Below are positions 11,405 through 24,000 of a DNA stretch of 64,000 nucleotides, one piece after another. The notes beneath the pieces were generated by a model. That model was not told the DNA's origin and searched no databases. It saw nothing but the letters and a program-made list of their open reading frames with translations. How positions within the stretch are numbered: the first letter of the stretch is position 1; each line of letters starts with the position of its first letter. Source of the stretch: Hirsutella rhossiliensis (taxonomy: Eukaryota; Ascomycota; Sordariomycetes; Hypocreales; Ophiocordycipitaceae); the NCBI RefSeq assembly GCF_020360975.1, contig NW_025408668.1, positions 1,550,001 to 1,614,000 of the forward strand, read 5' to 3'. Position numbers and translations under genes: made by a program.

Positions 11405-11919
11405 ACGCGATACTAAGAGCCTCCTTTTATCCCTTAAAAGCTTAGTAAAGGACCTCTCTTTCCCTCCTATAGTTTAAGTACCTTAGGATAAGGTACCTAG
11501 CTATATACCTTCCTTAGCTATAGTAGCGGTCGTTTTAGTTTACCTTATTAATCCTCTTTAAAAATAAAAATAAAAAGCTAGCTTTAAAGAAAAGCTAGTA
11601 AAAAGCTAAAAGGGTTAGCTTAGGCTTCCTTATAAGGTCCCTTTTTAAGATAAAAGCTAAGTAAGGGGTCTTTTAAGTAGATATATATAAGGGCTTTACC
11701 TTATATAGGCCTAGAATAAGGTCTAAGCTAAGCCTATATATAAGCGGCCTCTATACCTATATAGGCTAAGCTTATACTTCTCTTCCTTTTCCCTTTTATA
11801 TATTATTAACCTTCTTCCTATAAACTATACCTAAGCCTATACCTTTATATACTCTATAATAATATAATATACCTTTTATTTAACCCTCTTTATATTATTA
11901 TATATAAAATAGCTATTAT

Positions 11920-12266
11920 TATCGCTAAGTATAGCTTAATTTTATAGTTCTCGGAGATATCCCTTAGTAAGAGGGATATAAGAAGCTAAAAAACCGGTTT
12001 AAAAGAAAGAGCTAAAAGAAGGTATAGAGAGGAGGGTAGGGTTAAGAGGGGAAGTAGAAGTAGCGATAGCTTCTTATAAAGGTAGCGAGAGATAAGATAG
12101 ATATACCGGCAACGGCTAGAAAAGAGTAGAAAAACTAGTAAAAAGCTTAGTAATTAAGAGGATATTAATAGCTTCTTTAAGTAGGATCTTCTTTATTAAT
12201 TAAGATCCTAGATAGGTATAAAAAAGGGCGTTAGATAGAAGAAAGAAGGAGAAAATAAAATATAAT
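11920..12266 (+). repeat. 5' LTR of copia C, left part
   Basis: Starts TATCGCTAAG and runs collinear with the copia LTR until about 12,266, where a second, less RIPed LTR fragment (copia B) takes over. The matching right part resumes at 18,299. Confidence 0.7.
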
Positions 12267-12535
12267 AAAAAAACCGGCAAAAAGCTCGGTAGTCGAAAGG
12301 ACATTAGTGGCTTCTTTAAGCAGGATCTTCTTTGTTAATTGAGATGCTAGAAGGGTATAAAGAGGGGCGTTAGATAGAGGAAAGAAGGACAATTAAGGCA
12401 ATATAACAATCACTCCCCTACCTTTATTGCTGCCCCCGCAAGAATCAAATCCCTCTACCCTGCCTATCCGACCCCTTACTTCTAATTTTACCTTCGTGCA
12501 TTTTTTATATACTTCTCGCATCTCTCTTCGCGAGA
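12267..12535 (+). repeat. 5' LTR of copia B, 5'-truncated
   Basis: Matches the second half of the 3' LTR (about 18,040-18,298), from CCGGCAAAAAGCTCGG through CTTCGCGAGA. The left junction lies in 12,262-12,272 and is imprecise because of A-rich sequence. Confidence 0.75.
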
Positions 12536-12552
12536 GTTATAAGCCCGGGAGG
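12536..12552 (+). promoter_or_regulatory. Copia B primer-binding site (half-tRNA type)
   Basis: GTTATAAGCCCGGG directly follows the LTR. With one RIP-type change restored it reads as the complement of the initiator-Met tRNA anticodon arm, the half-tRNA primer known for several copia-group elements. The same position in copy C is 18,412, and in copy D it is 34,090-34,097 (reverse strand). Confidence 0.6.
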
Positions 12553-12671
12553 AATAGAATTCCTGTACCTTCCGGCTGCTATAAAAGGCACCTTCTTATA
12601 TCCTTTTACCCCTCTTACTAGAAAAGCCGATTTTTAACCGACTTTTCTGCCCCCCCTCTTCTTTCGCAACG

Positions 12672-15600
12672 ATAACGAAAATCGACTCCTCTACCGTCCC
12701 GACGGTCCGTAGGACGATTCTTATAGAGCCCTAAGATTGGGATAAGTAGGTAAAGGAGCTACGGGCTCGTGTGGACAGAACTATCCACAATTTGGTCTTC
12801 TCTGATAAGCAGGACCCTCTTAAGCCCCCTCTTCGTCCTAGGGCAACGGATTTTGCAGAGGGAGCTACCCTCTTCTCCGAGCTAACCTCTGCACAATAGA
12901 GAGCTTTTTCTGCTGCCTTAGGCGACTACGAGAGTCACCGAAAGGAACACCTCTACGAAACGAAGCTACTAACGGCTGCTCGTACGGCGATAACGGAATC
13001 CGTTAGTGCCGTAAAGCTAATCTCTCTTCGAGAGGAAGAGACTCCTAGGCAGTGGCTTTTAAAGCTCGAGACCTTAACAGCTCCCTCGAGAGGTTATATA
13101 ACTGACCGTATTAGGAAGACCTATACGGCCCACCTAGGAGCCTTTTCTGCTAGGAACCTGCTAGCTTCTTCGTAGCTAGCTAAGTAGGAAGAAATCCTCG
13201 AGGAAGCTAACTAATACTTCCTAATAGAAGCTCTTTCCGGCCAGTGGCTATGGGATATATCTCTGCTAATAAAGCCTATTAGTGACGGTTACTCGACTAT
13301 CTTTCGAGAGGCTAGCCGGGAACTAGACGAAGAGGCTGCTAGAGTACAATAGCAAGCAGTCTTATTCCTTCGTGGCCAGCACTCGACACAGACAGCACGA
13401 CCTGCAGCTGCTGCAGCCCCTGTTGCTGCGGCCCCCGCTGCTGCTGCTGCGGCTGTTGCTCCTTCGGCTCCTCCTCCCTCGAGAGCCTCAACCCCGCCTT
13501 CAACAGCTGCCCCAGTCCCGGCCCCGGCTTCGCCTTTTGCACCGGGCCCGGTCCCGTCTATCAGACCGGCCCGACTAGTCCCCTAATAGACCTTTCAGTC
13601 CGTTAGTCGAAAAATCAGGGAACTAGTCGAAATCGAACCTCTTCGTCAAAATCAGCAACAAGGGGTAAAAAGGGGGGGTTTTTAAGCAGACCTTCCGGAC
13701 CGGGACGAGGATTCCTCGAAGAAACAACGTACGAGGAGGAATCGACCTACCTACTAAGCGTGCAAAAAGCCCTATCGGCTAGAGGACTACTAGCAGGTCT
13801 TCGAGGAAAACCGACCCGAAGGAATCAACCCTTTAAAGAGGCTACGAGAAACAGTACAACAGTCTCTTAAGGAGGACCCCTCGTTGTAGAAGAAGATAGA
13901 CGAGATTCGGGTTGCTAAGAAATAGCAACTAACGCCGCTGCCCTTATTCGAGCCGCAAATTCGAGGAAAAATCGTTGGTATAGCAAATCCGGCATTCGTC
14001 TTCCCCACGGATTAGCAAGACCACCCGTTAGGACCCTCCGACTATCCCCTACGAAAATCAGCTATCCTTGACTCTAGTGCTTCCCTCGATATCTGTAATA
14101 TACTCTCACGATTCCGGTCCTTTAAGAAGGCACGGAGGGAATACCTTATTGCCGGGGAATTAACCGTACGGATAGAGGGGTACGGAAGGGTGAATTTCAC
14201 GATAAAATTACCTAACGGGTCTATACGAATTCTTCGAAGAAAAAGGGTAGCTTTTTGCCCTCGATTTTTAACGAGCCTAATTTCCTTCCGTCTTCTTCGA
14301 GAGGAAGGAATCTTCTAGGATACGACGTCTAAGCCTACGAGGCTAGTCTAGAAGAATCAGACTATTGGGCTTATCGAGGAAAAATTCGGTTAATTTGTTC
14401 TCGAATTCCGACCTATCCTTAGGAAGGAATCTCTCGAGAAGTCAGCTTTCCCTGCTAGGAGGGTAGGATCCAAGGACCCTCTTCTAGCAGCCTAAGGAGA
14501 CGGCATTCTTTAGCACGCACGACTTGGTCACCCGGGCCCCTTAGCTTTACATAAGCTAGGACAACAACAGGGCGTACGAATAAGGGGACCAAAGACCGTC
14601 GAATGCGAACACTGCGGCTAAGGAAAGACCAGGAGACGAATTTCTAGACGAACGCCTTTACGGCCGGACCAGCCGTGTAAGGAAATTTAGGTCGATTAGA
14701 CCGACGTCTCTAGGGATCAGGAAAGCTTCGTCAGGGTAATGTTTTTTATAGACGCTTTTTTAGGGATGGTTTTCCCCTATTTCTTACGGACCTACCTAAG
14801 CAAGCATAACTAGTCTGCCCTCCGGGACTTCGTTAACTAGATGAAATCCTACTTTAGCTACGAGGTAAAGAAGATACGGTCTAACGGAGAGCTATTTACG
14901 AAGGATATCTTAAATTAGCTTCGAAAAAGGGGCATTTTACCCCTCCCGTTAGCACCGAATACCTAGGCCTAGAACGGAGGGGCAGAAAGATTAGGGGGTG
15001 CTGTGATAGAAAGGGCCCGTACGATGAGACTTGCTGCAAGGCTTCTACACGACCTTTAGAGGGAAGTCGTTGAGACCGCCTATTACCTTCGGAACCGGAC
15101 CCCTAGAGGGACTACCCAAGGAATAGACTAGAAATCCCCCCTCGAGCTCTTCACGAAGAAGAGGGCCTCGCTAGCCCACCTTCGTGCCTACGGCTGTAAG
15201 GCATACGCAATAACTGCCGATGCATAGCTAAAAAGGAAGAAGAAAAGAAAGCTTAATCCGAGAGCCTTTATTGGTTACCTCGTTGGTTATAATTCTACGA
15301 ATATCTTCCGGATCTAGATTCCTCTTCTATAGAAGGTTATTTCGACTAGGGATATGATTTTCAACGAATCTAGCTTCTTCGACGGAAAGAGGGATCAATA
15401 GCCCCTCTTACTCTCTTAACGTTAGCTAATTTAGAAGATTTAAATCCCCCCTTCCTAATAGTCTTAAGAAGAGGCCCTAGACGAGGAAACGGAAGAAGAA
15501 ACCGACGTCGAAGTAGTAGAGGATAACGCCGACTTCGAGGAAGAAGAAGAAGAGGAAGCTGCTAGATTAGATAATTAAGACGAAGAAGGAGACTATAGGA

Positions 15601-17568
15601 AAGCGGTAGAGCTAGAATACGCCTACCTACCTACGCCTCCTCCTACGCAAGAAGAAGATCTAGAAGCAGCTTTTTTAGTTAGTCTTCCCGTCTCGACCCC
15701 TAAGGGGGTAGGAAAGGCACCTCTCTCGAAGGATTACCCGGCTGCCTTTTATCCCCGCCTCGGGAAGCAAAGGAAGGTATAGGGCCCGATACGAAAGAAG
15801 ACTAGTTTCTCCCCTATTTCGATCGTTTTTCCGACTTCTACCTAACGCTAATAGAAGACGGTTCCCACGGAGCGTTCACAGCAGGCCGGCTTTTCAAGCC
15901 ACTATCAGTAAGGAAGGTACACAAAAGAGACCTCCCGGACCCACCAGCAAACCAGAAGCAGCTAGAAAAACACCCCTTAAGAGACCAGTTTTTCTAGGCC
16001 TAGAAAGACCACCTAGCCTTACACGAAGAAATAGGGTCTTTCGAAGAGGTCCTTAAGGAAAAAGCAAGAGGAAAATAGGTCCTTAGCTATAAGTAGGTCT
16101 TTATCTATAAGACTAATAAACACGGCTTCCTTTAAAAGTGCAAGGCCCGGCTAGTTGTCATAGGAATTAATAGGAAAGGGATTTACCTACTAGGGCAACC
16201 CCCTAGCTAGGATGTCTTTTCGGACCCTTATGGCTATAGCAGCAGAATTCGACCTCGAGCTCGATTAGATAGATGCAGTTAACGCCTTTGTTAACTGCCT
16301 ACTCGAGGAAGAAGAAGTTGTCTATATGCGCCTTCTACCAGGCTTCTAACAGCTAGGAAAGGTTCTACGGCTTAGGAAAGCTCTATACGGACTACGAAGA
16401 TCACCCCTTCTTTAGCAACAGCATTTAATAGGTTCCCTCGAAGCCCTAGGCTTTACGAAAGTCCCTTAGGAACCGTATATAATATAGAAGGGTAAAATCA
16501 CGGTCTTCTTCTACGTCGATAATATTATCTAGGCCTACCCGAAAGAGGAAGAAGCTGCTGCTAGGGAGGCTATACGAGGCCTGCAATAAAGGTATAAGAT
16601 AACTAGGCTAGGGGAGCTAAAGTGGTTCCTAGGGATACGAATCCTTAGGAATAGGTCCTAACGGATAATCTAGCTTACCTAAGACGCCTATATCGACAAG
16701 GTCGCTTATAAATTCCTCCTTAATTCCCTCGATAAGAAGCTTCCCTCTACGCCTATATTAGACGAAGAGCTTTTGCCTAATCCGTCCTTTCAAGCTAGGG
16801 AGCAAGAGAAACACTAATATTAATAGAAGGTAGGCTCCCTGCTTTTTTTAGCTATTTCTACTAGACCGGATATCTCTTTTACGGTCTCCCGGCTAGCTAG
16901 GCACAACCAGAATCCTAGCCCTAGGCATCAAGAAGCAGCAGACAGAGCTATCCTTTATCTCTATTCAACGAGATCACATAGTCTACGCCTAGGAGGGCAG
17001 GGAAGGAAACAAGCTGCCGAAATCTTCCTTTGTTCGAGCGATTCGTCCTTTGCGGATAATTCCTTAGACAGAAAGAGCTCACAGGGGTATATCATTTCCC
17101 TTTTTAGAGGAACTATTGCTTAGAGAGCTTCGAAACAAGCTACCGTCACTATATCAAGCACGGAGGCAGAGCTACTAGCTCTTTTAGAAGCGTCAAAAGA
17201 AGCGATTTTCCTTAGCCGGCTGCTAATATCGTTACGACTGCAAATTCCGTCCCCGTTAGCTATAGAATGCGATAACACGCAGACTATACGAATTCTCACG
17301 GAGGAAAACAGCAAGCTGTCGACCCGGCTACGGTATATCGATATCTACTAGTATTAGTTACGCTAAGAGGTCTAAAGGGGACTTATTTCCGTCTATTGGG
17401 TTCTAACGGCATTAATAAAAGCCGACGGTCTTACGAAGCCCTTGCCGAAGCAGAAGCTGGCTGTCTTTTTACAGCAAATAGGGCTAGAAGACGTTCGAGA
17501 GAAGCTGTCCTTAGAGGCCCGCCTTAAGAGTCTACGAGAGGAGCTAATAGCACGTACGAGAAGGTGAC
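12672..17568 (+). pseudogene. Copia B gag-pol polyprotein, RIP-inactivated
   Basis: About 1,630 codons can be read with stops mostly TAG. Recognisable parts in order: gag with an Ala/Pro-rich stretch (about 13,395-13,570), a protease site LDSSASLDICN (about 14,068), the GAG-pre-integrase HARLGHPG (about 14,513) with C-x2-C downstream, integrase with GGAERLGGAVIERAR (about 14,980), reverse transcriptase with DAVNAFVN (about 16,273), ALYGLRRSP (about 16,381) and FFYVDNII (about 16,510), then RNase H (about 16,860-17,345). The ending includes ADGLTKPLPKQKL (about 17,427). The start is placed at ATA (12,672), the probable RIPed ATG. Domain order with integrase before reverse transcriptase defines Ty1/copia. 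It is non-functional as read. Confidence 0.87.
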
Positions 17569-17842
17569 GTCTGCAGCCGAAGAAAAGGAAGAGGTTTTTC
17601 CCTTTAGAGGGCCCCCTATTTTAATTGGGTTTCACTTCTAAGAAGGACCCCCTTTCTTACAGGCCTTTCCCTCTTTAGCCCCTTTTCCTTAAGTAGGTCT
17701 GAAAGAGCCTAGGGACCCGAAAGGCCCCTGCTTTCCTCGAGTAAAGGGAGAAGTGCAGAGCTAAGAACCTCCTCTATACGCTTACTAGCCCGAAGCCGTA
17801 TTAGCTATGCCCTTACTATAAGGGCAGGCCATAGCTAAGGGG

Positions 17843-18298
17843 TGTGTCATGCGTGGCCTGATTCGCAGTTCTCGGAGATATCCCTTGGCAAAAGGGACCA
17901 AGGAAGCTAAAAACACCCGGTGTGGAAGAAGGAAGAAGGAGCTAAAAGAGGTGCAGAAAGGAGGGTAGGGGCATAAGGGAAGCAGAAGTGGCGATGGCTT
18001 CCTATAGAGGTGGCGAGATAAGACGGATATACCGGCAACGGAAAAAGCTCGGTAGTCGAAAGGACATTAGTGGCTTCTTTAAGCAGGATCTTCTTTGTTA
18101 ATTGAGATGCTAGAAGGGTATAAAGAGGGGCGTTGGATAGAGGAAAGAAGGACAATCAAGGCAATATAACAATCACTCCCCTACCTTTATTGCTGCCCCC
18201 GCAAGAATCAAATCCCTCTGCCCTGCCTGTCCGACCCCTTACTTCTAATTTCACCTTCGTGCATTTTTCATGCACTTCTCGCATCTCTCTTCGCGAGA
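17843..18298 (+). repeat. 3' LTR of copia B
   Basis: Starts TGTGTCATGCGTGG after the polypurine tract AGCTAAGGGG and ends CTTCGCGAGA, the same end as the 5' LTR. A stretch of about 25 bp present in other copies is absent near 18,038, after GGCAACGG. Copia C LTR sequence resumes at 18,299 (ATAATTACTACC). Confidence 0.82.
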
Positions 18299-18411
18299 AT
18301 AATTACTACCCCTATAAGAATTAAATATCTTTGCCCTACCTATCCGACCCCTTACTTTTAATTTTACCTTTATATATTTTATATATACTTCTTATATTTC
18401 TCTTCGCGAGA
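18299..18411 (+). repeat. 5' LTR of copia C, right part
   Basis: RIPed LTR end (ATAATTACTACCCC to CTCTTCGCGAGA) separated from its left part by copia B. It is followed by the RIPed primer-binding site at 18,412. Confidence 0.75.
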
Positions 18412-20855
18412 GTTATAAGTCTAGGAGGAATAGAATTCCTATACCTTCTAGCTACTATAAAAGGCTCCTTTCCTATATCCTTTATAGCCCCTTCCTTTAC
18501 CCTTCTTACGAAAAAAGCCGATTTTTAACTAACTTTTCTACCCTTCCCTTATAATAATATTAAAAAACGACTCCTCTACCGCTCCTATAGTCTATAGGAC
18601 GATTCTTATAGAGCCCTAAGATTAAGATAAGTAGGTAAAGGAGCTCCGGGCTTATATAAATAAAACTATTTATAATTTAGTTTTCTTTAATAAGTAGGAC
18701 CCTCTTAAGCCCCCTCTTTATCCTAAGGCAACGGAATTTATAAAAGGAGCTTCCCTCTTCTCTAAGATAACCTCTATATAGTAGAGAGCTTTTTCTACTA
18801 CCTTAGGTAACTACGAGAGTTATTATAAGGAATACTTTTACGAGATAAAGCTATTAACTACTATATATATAGCGATAATAGAATCTATTAGTACTATAAA
18901 GCTAATCTCTCTTTAAGAAAAAGAGACCCTTAAGTAAAAGCTTTTAAAGCTTAAGACCTCGATAGCTCCCTTAAGGGGCTATATAAATAACCGTATTAAG
19001 AAGACCTATATAGTATACTTAGGAGCCTTTTCTACTAAGAACCTTCTAGGCTCTTTATAGCTAGCTAAGTAAGAAGAAATCCTTAAGGAAGCTAACTAAT
19101 ACTTCTTAATAGAAGCTCTTTCTAGCTAATAGCTATAGGATATATCTCTATTAATAAAGCCTATTAATAACGGTTACTTAACTATCTTTTAAGAAGCTAG
19201 CTAGGAACTAAATAAAAGGGCTATTAAAGTATAATAGTAAGTAGTCTTATTCCTTTATAGCTAGCACTCGACTTAAACGGCTCGACCTATAGCCCTTATT
19301 ACTACGGCCCCCGATACTACTATTACTACCCCTCTAGCTCTTCCTCCCTTAAGAGCCTTAATACTATCTTTAACTATAGCTACTACCCTAGCCCTAGCTC
19401 CGCTTCTTACTCTAGGCCCGGCCCTAGTCCTATTAGTTAGACCTACTTAACTAGTCCTTTAATAGACCTTTTAGTCTATTAGTCGAAAAGTTAAGGAACT
19501 AGTTAAATTAGAACCTTATTAAAATTAGTAATAAGGGGTAAAAAGGGAGGGTTTTTAAGTAAACCTTCTAGACTAAGATAAGGATTCCTTAAAGAAATAA
19601 AAGACTAAACGAAATAGCTGCTTAGCCTATAAATCCCTAGGCTATTAGTTATTATAATACTAGTAGGTCTTTAAGGAAAACCGACCTAAAGGATTTAACC
19701 CTTTAAAGAGGCTATAAGAAATAATATAATAGTCTCTTAAGGAGGACCCCTTATTATAGAAGAAGATAAATAAGATCTAGGTTACTAAGAAATAGTAACT
19801 AACGCCGCTACCCTTATTTAAGCCGTAAATTAAAGGGAAAATCGTTAGTATAGTAAATCCGGCCTTTACTTTCCCTATAAATTAATAAGGCTAAGACTAA
19901 CTATTAGAACCCTTTAGCTATCCCCTATAAAAATTAACTATCCTTAACTCTAGTACTTCCCTCGATATCTATAATACCCTCTTACGATTTTAGTCCTTTA
20001 AGAAAGTATAGAGGGAATACCTTAATACTAAGGAATTAACTATATAGATAGAAGGATATAAAAGGGTAAATTTCACGATAAAATTACCTAATAGGTCTAA
20101 ATAAATTCTTTGAAAAAAAAGGGTAGCTTTTTACCCTTAATTTTTAATAAGCTTAATTTCCTTCCGCTTTCTTTAAGAGGAAGGAATCTTTTAAGATATA
20201 ACGTCTAAGCTTAAAAGGCTAGTTTAAAAGAATTAAACGATTAAGCTTATTAAGGAGAAATTCGGTTAATTTATTTTCGAATTCTAACTTATCTTTAAAA
20301 AGGAACCTTTTAAGAAGTTAGCTTTCCTTACTAAGAGGGTAAGTTCTAAGGACCTTCTTTTAGTAGCCTAAGAAGATAGTCTTCTTTAGTACGTATAACT
20401 TAGTTACCTAGGCCCCTTAGCTTTATATAAGCTAGGCTAATAATAAGGTATATAAATAAGGGGCTTAAAAACTATTAAATATAAATACTATAGCTAAGAA
20501 AAAACTAAGAGATAAATTTCTAAACGAACCCTTTTATAGCTAGACTAGCTATATAAGGAAATTTAGGTCGACTAAACTAATATCTCTAAGGACTAAGAAA
20601 GCTTTATTAAGGTAATATTTTTTATAAACGCTTTTTTAGGAATAGTTTTCCCTTATTTCTTATAAACCTACTTAAGTAAGTATAACTAGTCTACCCTTTA
20701 AGACTTTATTAACTAAATAAAATCCTACTTTAGCTATAAGATAAAAAGGATATAGTTTAATAGAGAGCTATTTATAAAAGATATCTTAAATTAGCTTTAA
20801 AAAAGTAGTATTTTATACCTCTTATTAATACTAAATACCTAGGCCTAGAACGGAG
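18412..20855 (+). pseudogene. Copia C gag-protease-integrase, RIPed, 5' part
   Basis: Collinear with copia B 12,536-14,987. Gag, protease and the first part of integrase are traceable, but the GC-rich Ala/Pro stretch has decayed. It stops at CGGAG (20,851-20,855), the target duplication of chromovirus copy 2, and resumes at 27,882 in the same integrase position. Confidence 0.85.
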
Positions 20856-21041
20856 TATAAGAGTCTTTAACTATTATAGGTTATAGGCTTAGGCTACGGC
20901 CTAAGCTATATAGTTATATATAGAGGGCCGGATCCTATATATATATATATAGGCTAGCCGCGTATAAAAGAGCTTTATATAGCTTATTAATATTATCCTA
21001 TAAACGGTACCTATATATACGCCTCTACTTACTTTATAATA
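20856..21041 (+). repeat. 5' LTR of chromovirus copy 2
   Basis: 186 bp, TATAAGAGTC to CTTTATAATA. Nearly identical to its partner at 27,691-27,876; the visible differences are of RIP type. Confidence 0.94.
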
Positions 21042-24000
21042 GTATAAGCTATTAACTAATAGATCTAATAGATATCTCCTTAGAAAGGGCGCTACTTCCT
21101 TAAGGGAGCACCCCGCTACCCCTTAGGTAGATAGGAAGTATCGTAGCTATCCTAGAAGCGATTAAAAGCGCGACGGCTAGCGAGAAGAATAAGGTTCTCG
21201 CTATACTAAGGGAGCCGTCTACGAGACTAGCGTTAACCCCTATAACCTCTATAATACTAGTTATAGCGGTAGTACTACTAATATAAAAGCTGCTTCTATA
21301 GCCGACTTAGGATAGTAAGCCTAAGTCCTTTTACTTCTTCCTTAGCCGGCTATAAACGAAGTTTATAATAAACGAGAAATAAGGCCTAAACGGCTATTAT
21401 AATATAGTATAGTATTCGCTCCTTTATACGCTATTAAAGCCTTAGATATAGAGGATCTCTAGATTCTAAGATAAGGGCGGCCCTAAGGGCAAACGCAACC
21501 TATAGGACTTTTTCTAATACCTTATATATATATTCGGTAATATATAAGAGCGGGAGAAGGTATAGGATAAGCTATAGACCCTTAGGTAGAGGGACGGGCA
21601 GTCCTTTAGCGAATTCCTCCCTAACTTTAAAGAGACGCTCTTATAGGCGGCGGGAACTATAGTATAAAAAGATAGCGCGAAGCTTATATAGTTATAGAAC
21701 TCGATTACGCTAGCCCTATAAGAGCTACTTATTACTATAATTATACCTACTAACTATAGCGAGTATATAAGCTAGTTAATAAAGGTAGTATAGGGCTATA
21801 AGTAGACGCTATGTTTTTAAAAGCTTTATAAGTATACGCTATATAGTAGTAATAGGATTACCGCCCTTTTATAAGAGGAATAGCCGACTATCGATATAGA
21901 TAGGGATACCTTAATATCGGCTACCTATATAGACCGAGCTAAATATAGTAGGAAGTTATTATTAAATATTCCCTATACTATTCCGCCCTTTAAGTAGCGG
22001 GCGAAGTAGGTAATAAGCGAGGAAATCGGGAAAAAGAAGGCTAATAGCCGCTACCTACGTTATAGCGCGTCTATATACTTTATATTAAAATGCCCCTTCT
22101 TTTTAGCTAAGCGGCCTATAGTAGTTTAAGTAGCGAAGATAAAACCGCTCCTTACTTTAAACGATAAAGAGGACTCCGCGCCCCTAAGCCTAGAGGAAAA
22201 AGAGTAGCTCTAGAGTAAAGATAGGCTCTAGAGCCCTAATTACTAATACTAGTAAAAGAGAAGGAGGAATTATCCGCCTATATAGAAGAGGAGCTTACTT
22301 TAATATAGGTTATAATTAATAACTCCTTACCTATCGCTGCCCTTATAAACGAGGGCTACTAGTACTATACTATAGTTAACGAGGCGCTTATATAAGAGAT
22401 ATAAGTACTAGTAGAAAAGATCGCCCTAAGGTAAGTAAAGGGCGCCTTAAGCGCGATAGAGGGTATAGTAATTAAAGGTATTATATAGCTAGCTATAAAG
22501 GTTAATAGCTATTATAAGCTTATCGTAGCTTATATAATCCCTTAACTAGAGTTTCCCTTAATCCTTAGGAAACCCTAGTTATTATATATAGAGTTTTACT
22601 TAGTTTTATACTAAAAGAAGCTATAGTTTAGGCCTATATAATAGTAGGTCTACTATAATAATAGTTTTATAGGTATAGGACTAAGCGTGCGAGCTTTATA
22701 CTTAGCCTAAGAAGTCCTTACCTTTATCTTTATAGGAACTATATAATAGGTAGAGCGGGAGGAAGGCTAGGTAGTAGCTAATATAGCGGTCTATATAGTT
22801 AGCTTAGCGGATATTAATAAGGCCCTTTAAATAAAGAAGCTAAAGTCGCCCGCTAAGCTATAGTAGTAGATACTAGAGCGCTTTTATAACCTCCTACTAC
22901 TATTTAAGTCCTAGGAAGTAGATAAGCTTAACCTATATAAGCTAAGGGTAGATTATAAGATCGTACTCTATACTAATAAGAAGGGGTAGGAACTACCTAT
23001 ACCGTTTAGACCGCTATATAGTATATTATATATAGAGCTACTAGTGCTAAAGAAGACGCTAAGGGACCTCTTAGATAAGGGTTTTATTTAAGTAAGTAGC
23101 TCTAAAGTAAGAGCGCTAGTTCTATTTATATATAGACTAAGGGGCGGGATATAGTTCTATTATAATTATAAGGCTCTTAATATAATTATAAGGCTAGACC
23201 GCTACCCTTTACCTTTAATCTTAAATATACTTTATAACCTCTTAAAGGTAAAGTAGTTTATAAAGCTAGATATAAAATAAGCGTTCTATAAGGTATAGAT
23301 CTTAAAGGGTAATAAGTAAAAGATAGCGTTCTATATATACTATAGCTTATTTAAGTAGCTTATAACGCCCTTTAGCCTATTAAGAGCGCCTACTACCTTC
23401 TAGCGTTATATTAATAATATACTTTATAACTTCCTTAATAAGTTCGCTTCTATATATATAGATAATATCCTTATTTATATAAGCGGCTCCTATAAGGACT
23501 ATATATAAAAAGTATAGAGGGTCTTAGAGCGCCTCTAACTTTATAGGCTTTACCTCGATTTAGATAAGTACGAATTTAGGGTTAAGAGGGTTAAGTACCT
23601 AGGCTTTATTATCTATATAGGTATAGGTATATAAGTAGATCCTATAAAGATCTAGGCGATCTAAGACTAAGCGGCCCTAACTATATAAATAAGCGTATAG
23701 AGCTTCCTTAGGTTCGCGAACTATTATAGGATATTTATTAAAGGCTTCTCTTATATTATAATGCCCTTAAATAAGATTACTAGGAAGCGGACCGCCTTTT
23801 ATTAAGGGCCTATATAAGAAGGAGCGTTCTATATACTTAAGGACCTTTTCTCGTAAGCCTTAGTACTACTTTAATAGGACTTCGACTAGTCTACGTTAGT
23901 TAAAGTAGATTATAGCGGCTAGGCACTTAAAGGAACGCTCTCTTAAGAGGTAAACGGGCGGAAGTAACTAGTAGCATTCTACTCTTATAAGCTAACCCTA

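Larger units (their letters stand above)
9674..11919. other. RIPed repeat DNA of unknown origin
   Basis: Dinucleotide depletion rises gradually from the end of the secreted-protein gene to about 9,950 and is then complete. No retroelement domain could be read in the frames inspected. It contains the 83-bp direct repeat described separately. The right edge is the 5' LTR of copia C. Confidence 0.6.
12267..18298 (+). mobile_element. Ty1/copia copy B, partially RIPed
   Basis: The best preserved copia element. A 5'-truncated LTR is followed by a primer-binding site, one gag-pol region and a 3' LTR. CA and TG dinucleotides are still common, unlike copies A, C and D, so this insertion is younger or escaped RIP cycles. 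It is inserted within the 5' LTR of copia C, whose two halves flank it. The 5' LTR lacks its first ~200 bp and the 3' LTR lacks a ~25-bp internal piece, so it did not stay intact after insertion. Confidence 0.88.

Noticed and set aside
12261..18303. ATAAT on both sides of copia B as a target duplication
   Set aside because: The 5' LTR of copia B is truncated at that junction and the flanks are A/T-rich, so the match is probably chance.
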